This document shows, one piece after another, positions 6,688 through 8,483 of a DNA stretch of 8,483 bases (the stretch's first letter is position 1; each line of letters opens with the position of its first letter). Below the pieces are notes generated by a model. The model did no database searches. It was not told the origin of the DNA and saw nothing but the letters and a program-made list of their open reading frames with translations. The translations under genes were made by a program, and so were the position numbers. The DNA comes from Olsenella_K sp051878835 (GTDB lineage Bacteria; Actinomycetota; Coriobacteriia; Coriobacteriales; Atopobiaceae). The stretch covers positions 1 through 8,483 of the forward strand of contig JBJEKW010000065.1 in the NCBI GenBank assembly GCA_051878835.1, in the 5' to 3' direction.

Positions 6688-7254
6688 ATGGACGTGACTG
6701 CGCTTTCGCAATTGAGGTCGGGGCACCTGCTGATGGCGGCGTGCTGCGCGCTGTACCTGGCATGGTGGGGAATCTTCTTTTGGCCGAAGGTCGGCGGCGC
6801 AGAGGCCAAGGGTCCCCTTCGCGCGGTGGGCGTGGTCTGCATCCTGGGTGCCGTCGTGTGCGGACTTCTGGGTGCCATGCGCACCTGCGGGGGCGCGGGC
6901 CGCGTGACCGCACCGCGGGCGGGTCTGGCGTGCGCCGGAGGGGCGGTCGTGCTGTACCTGGTGCTGCTGGCGGTGACCCAGACGGCGTTCCACCGGCAGC
7001 CCACGACCGAGCTGGTGCTGTTCGTGGCGTGGCTGGGCATGGAGGCCTTCTGTGCGCTGGCGCTGGGCGGATCGGGAGCGGGCGGCATCGCCGTCCTGGT
7101 GGCTGTGCTGGCGGTGTTGGGCTTCGCCGTGAGCCTGGTGTGCTACGTGCTGTACTACCGGCTGGGCCCCCTGCAGTCCTTCGTCGACGGCTGCGTCCCC
7201 TTGGCGCTCATAGGCGTCATCAGCGCGGTCATAGCAGCGGGCCTGCCCGTGTAG
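6688..7254 (+). CDS. Unrecognised six-helix integral membrane protein
   Basis: I do not recognise the family. The 188-aa product is very hydrophobic, with six likely transmembrane segments at roughly 12-33, 46-65, 78-99, 107-126, 131-155 and 168-186. Loops are short. The best conserved-looking features are the aromatic YLAWWGIFFWP (23-33) and the C-terminal YVLYYRLGPLQSFVDGCVPL (153-172). No transporter signature, signal cleavage site or catalytic motif is seen. The start at 6688 is chosen because the reading frame before it overlaps the terminator hairpin and encodes non-hydrophobic residues. A GAGG (6680-6683) and a stronger AGGGAGG (6669-6675) precede it. It stands between the catabolic operon and a TetR gene. 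It could be the TetR target or an unrelated small membrane protein; nothing in the sequence decides. Confidence 0.75.
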   Translation: MDVTALSQLRSGHLLMAACCALYLAWWGIFFWPKVGGAEAKGPLRAVGVVCILGAVVCGLLGAMRTCGGAGRVTAPRAGLACAGGAVVLYLVLLAVTQTAFHRQPTTELVLFVAWLGMEAFCALALGGSGAGGIAVLVAVLAVLGFAVSLVCYVLYYRLGPLQSFVDGCVPLALIGVISAVIAAGLPV

Positions 7255-7275
7255 CGGTCCATCGGCCTCCTGATT

Positions 7276-7295
7276 TCCACCCCAGTTTGGGTGGG
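7276..7295 (+). terminator. Weak hairpin after the membrane protein gene
   Basis: CCACCC (7277-7282) pairs with GGGTGG (7289-7294) around a 6-nt loop, with a possible outer T-G pair. It lies 22 bases past the stop of the membrane gene. No T-run follows on either strand, so it is at best a weak terminator or an RNA-end structure. Confidence 0.3.
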
Positions 7296-7340
7296 TCTCG
7301 CGTGATCGCTGGACTTTCCGTGGCGACACCCATGCTCCAA

Positions 7341-7390
7341 TTTGTGGTTCTCGTACGTTGTGCGGTTTGCAGTATTCTTTTAAACCGTTA
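7341..7390 (+). promoter_or_regulatory. Putative tetR promoter with CGGTTT/AAACCG dyad
   Basis: The stretch before the TetR gene is locally AT-richer. TATTCT (7373-7378) is a plausible -10, although no convincing -35 sits 16-18 bp upstream. TTGTGC (7358-7363) with TTAAAC (7380-7385) at a 16-bp spacing is an alternative. A perfect inverted repeat, CGGTTT (7363-7368) and AAACCG (7382-7387), brackets the -10 with 13 bp between arms. A further ACGT lies outside each arm. TetR proteins commonly repress themselves from such dyads, so this is a candidate autoregulatory operator. The dyad is seen; the role is inferred. Confidence 0.4.
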
Positions 7391-7419
7391 CGTGAGCGCG
7401 CAAGAAAGACAGTTCGGGC

Positions 7420-8052
7420 ATGGCGGGTACCAAGGAGCACATAGAGGAGGTCGCGGTCCAGCTGTTCAACAGCCGAGGCTACGAGAACGTGTCGCTGCGC
7501 GAGATAGCGTCGGCATCCGGCACCTCCCTGGGAAACCTGACGTACCACTTCCACCGAAAGAGCGACCTGCTGGAAAGCATCGTCTCGAAGCCCCTGGAGC
7601 ACTACTGGTCCCTACTGGACACCTCCATCGGCGGCAGCGAGCTTCTGGGCCGCTTTGTGACGCTGTTCGTCGAGGGCGAGAGCATGGCCGAGAAGTACCC
7701 GTTCTTCTTTAAGGCGGGAATCTCCACGCACGTGGGCCGCAAGGCATCCAAGCCCATGACCGCCGGCACCCTGTCGAGCGAGCTTTTGACCTACTACACC
7801 TGGGGGCTGTCTCGCCTGCAGCACGACGGCTACATCAGCAGGCGCATATCGGACTGGAGCCTGGGCGTCATGGCGTCCACCATCACCACGGTGGAGTCCA
7901 GCTGGGTGCTGGATGCGAAGGCCGACCACACGAAGAACGCCCGCCCCGTCCGGATGGCTGACGCCCTGTGCGGCATACTGATGCCCGCCGTCACCGAGGA
8001 GCACTCCGCCGAATATGCGGAGATTTGTCGCAACCACGGCGTAAATTTCTAG
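7420..8052 (+). CDS. TetR/AcrR family transcriptional regulator
   Basis: A 210-aa one-domain-plus-ligand-pocket regulator. The N-terminal TetR DNA-binding region covers residues about 3-50: an AVQLFNSRGYENVSLREIA helix pair, then the helix-turn-helix recognition segment SGTSLGNLTYHFHRKSDLL (33-51), which ends in the family's typical YHF..K..L pattern. The remaining 160 residues form the variable ligand/dimerisation domain and show no assignable ligand type. The aromatic-rich HYWSLL (61-66) and YPFFFKAG (93-100) may line a pocket. The ATG at 7420 has only a weak Shine-Dalgarno (AAGAAAGA, 7402-7409), but the conserved domain begins straight after it. Possible targets are its own promoter, the upstream membrane gene or the downstream gene at 8455; context cannot distinguish these. 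Confidence 0.9.
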   Translation: MAGTKEHIEEVAVQLFNSRGYENVSLREIASASGTSLGNLTYHFHRKSDLLESIVSKPLEHYWSLLDTSIGGSELLGRFVTLFVEGESMAEKYPFFFKAGISTHVGRKASKPMTAGTLSSELLTYYTWGLSRLQHDGYISRRISDWSLGVMASTITTVESSWVLDAKADHTKNARPVRMADALCGILMPAVTEEHSAEYAEICRNHGVNF

Positions 8053-8151
8053 CTAAGGGGCGGATGCGTCAACTGCATCGGGGACTGCGAGTGGTGCGTG
8101 TGTGGCTGGTGCCATACCCCATATGGCCTACGAGTATTACCTGCACCGCAA

Positions 8152-8180
8152 TTGTCAAGAACTTTCCACTAACGGAAAAT
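8152..8180 (+). promoter_or_regulatory. Candidate sigma-70-type promoter upstream of the 8455 gene
   Basis: TTGTCA (8152-8157; five of six match TTGACA) is followed after 17 bp by GAAAAT (8175-8180; four of six match TATAAT). Transcription from here would start about 8187, giving a leader of roughly 270 nt that includes the palindromes and the GC-rich foldable segment. A second possibility is the TTATAAC box at 8237-8243 with TTGTAC at 8218-8223, but its 13-14 bp spacing is poor. Confidence 0.35.
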
Positions 8181-8210
8181 TTACTACCGCTCGGCAGGGT
8201 CAGGAAAATT

Positions 8211-8225
8211 CCGTACATTGTACGG
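8211..8225. promoter_or_regulatory. Perfect 15-nt operator-like dyad CCGTACA-T-TGTACGG
   Basis: Seven-base arms CCGTACA and TGTACGG flank a single central T and match perfectly, which is typical of a binding site for a dimeric repressor or activator. It lies about 240 bp before the 8455 start codon, beside a TTATAAC box. The same 11-base right part recurs 45 bp downstream, which strengthens the case for a real site. I cannot assign a regulator family. Confidence 0.6.
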
Positions 8226-8255
8226 GCGCGTTCAACTTATAACTGTTACCGCGAC

Positions 8256-8270
8256 TAGGACATTGTACGG
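8256..8270. promoter_or_regulatory. Second, partial copy of the operator dyad
   Basis: ACATTGTACGG (8260-8270) repeats exactly the last 11 bases of the dyad at 8211-8225. Across the full 15-base frame 12 positions match; the left arm is degenerate. Centre-to-centre distance is 45 bp, slightly over four helical turns. A strong site and a weak site in this arrangement suggest cooperative binding or a short loop around the promoter. The repeat is seen; the function is inferred. Confidence 0.5.
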
Positions 8271-8276
8271 CAAAGC

Positions 8277-8286
8277 GTTCTAGAAC
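8277..8286. promoter_or_regulatory. 10-bp palindrome GTTCTAGAAC
   Basis: A perfect 10-bp palindrome seven bases past the second operator copy. It is not related in sequence to the CCGTACA dyad, so it could be a site for another dimeric regulator or simply chance in an AT-richer stretch. It has no other support. Confidence 0.3.
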
Positions 8287-8297
8287 AACGACCTCAA

Positions 8298-8410
8298 GCC
8301 TCCGGGGGAGCCACGATGACGCTCCCACAGGCTATTTGCCTGGCTGCCACCGCGCCGACCGAGCGATGCGTCGCCCGGACAGCTGACGCGAGCGTGCCAG
8401 GTGGGAGGGG
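8298..8410 (+). promoter_or_regulatory. Structured leader with alternative pairings
   Basis: One set of pairs is GGGAGC (8306-8311) with GCTCCC (8321-8326), and CAGGC (8328-8332) with GCCTG (8338-8342). A competing set pairs CTCCCAC (8322-8328) and CTGGC (8340-8344) with the continuous GCCAGGTGGGAG (8396-8407), leaving an 11-nt bulge. Both sets cannot form together. CCTCC (8299-8303) is also complementary to the GGAGG of the downstream ribosome binding site. This layout resembles an attenuator or riboswitch leader. I could not match it to a known riboswitch class, and no strong T-run follows (only TTTT at 8413-8416). Confidence 0.4.
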
Positions 8411-8454
8411 GATTTTCAGTTGGCAATCGACGCATTGAGAGGAGGACACAAGCA

Positions 8455-8483
8455 ATGATCACGTTCGTTCGCATCGACGACCG
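8455..8483 (+). CDS. Start of a gene, possibly mannose-family PTS IIB component (3' partial)
   Basis: Only nine complete codons are visible: MITFVRIDD, followed by CG of an Arg-like codon. A near-ideal Shine-Dalgarno, GAGAGGAGGA (8437-8446), precedes the ATG by eight bases, so a gene start here is almost certain. The pattern of hydrophobic residues then RIDDR matches the first strand of PTS EIIB proteins of the mannose/fructose/sorbose family, which typically continue with LIHGQ carrying the phosphorylated histidine. That histidine falls outside the window. The long regulated leader suits a sugar-inducible PTS operon. The gene start is secure; the product is a guess from a short match. Confidence 0.55.

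Larger units (their letters stand above)
8053..8454 (+). other. 402-bp gene-free regulatory region
   Basis: No convincing gene lies between the TetR stop and the ATG at 8455. From 8053 to about 8130 there are short inverted repeats, GATGC/GCATC (8063-8079) and GCCATA/TATGGC (8111-8127), without T-runs, so no clear terminator for tetR. From about 8150 to 8290 the DNA is noticeably AT-richer than the rest of the window and carries promoter-like boxes and palindromes. From about 8300 to 8410 it turns GC-rich with several complementary segments. A strong ribosome binding site follows. The whole reads as a long control region for the gene starting at 8455. Confidence 0.6.

Noticed and set aside
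8063..8127. Short inverted repeats after tetR as a rho-independent terminator
   Set aside because: Stems are only 5-6 bp and neither is followed by a T-run.
8064..8258. Small open frame of 64 codons after tetR, ATG at 8064
   Set aside because: Poorly spaced ribosome binding site, no recognisable motif, and it runs through the palindromes and promoter-like boxes, which explain the sequence better.
8420..8436. Possible sigma-54 site (TTGGCA...GCATT) before the 8455 gene, as known for some mannose-family PTS operons
   Set aside because: The GG and GC are only about 10 bases apart rather than 12, and the start site would fall in the ribosome binding site.
1..8483. CRISPR arrays, tRNA/rRNA genes, insertion sequences, selenocysteine UGA codons within genes
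   Set aside because: No spaced direct repeats, no tRNA/rRNA signatures, no transposase or terminal repeats; all called genes read through without internal TGA.

Overview
The window is GC-rich with strong third-position G/C bias, and every supported gene is on the + strand. Codon style, gene content and dense Shine-Dalgarno use suggest a high-GC Gram-positive anaerobe. A gut Actinobacterium of the class Coriobacteriia (Olsenella, Collinsella or Eggerthella relatives) is my best guess, from general familiarity rather than a search.

Region 1 (1-6600) is a catabolic operon matching much of the E. coli ygeW-ygeX-ygeY-hyuA-yqeA-ygfJ locus. Such clusters are linked in databases to selenium-dependent molybdenum hydroxylases, and in gut anaerobes to uric acid/purine breakdown. 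The order here is ygeY (5' end outside the window), ygeW (knotted carbamoyltransferase), a carbamate kinase, a ModE-type HTH domain fused to a MocA/YgfJ-type nucleotidyltransferase, hyuA (dihydropyrimidinase/hydantoinase) and ridA. A 12-bp perfect hairpin closes the unit. A coherent model, which is inference, is that HyuA opens a cyclic ureide, YgeY and YgeW process the open-chain nitrogen compounds, YgeW yields carbamoyl phosphate, and the kinase turns it into ATP, CO2 and ammonia. The MocA-like protein would serve the molybdenum cofactor of a hydroxylase encoded elsewhere. RidA would clear reactive enamines from a PLP lyase such as YgeX, which is not in the window but is usually adjacent.

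Region 2 (6601-8052) holds an unrecognised six-helix membrane protein and a TetR-type regulator. Between them lie a small hairpin and a promoter-like stretch with a CGGTTT/AAACCG dyad.

Region 3 (8053-8454) is 402 bases without a convincing gene. Its first part is relatively AT-rich and carries a perfect 15-nt dyad, a second partial copy 45 bp away and a 10-bp palindrome. Its second part is GC-rich with mutually exclusive inverted repeats. This looks like the regulated promoter and leader of the gene starting at 8455, whose nine visible residues resemble the N-terminus of mannose-family PTS IIB proteins.

Most of the window is a variant of a known type of cluster. The parts that most deserve a second look are the ModE-MocA fusion and the operator/leader region before 8455.
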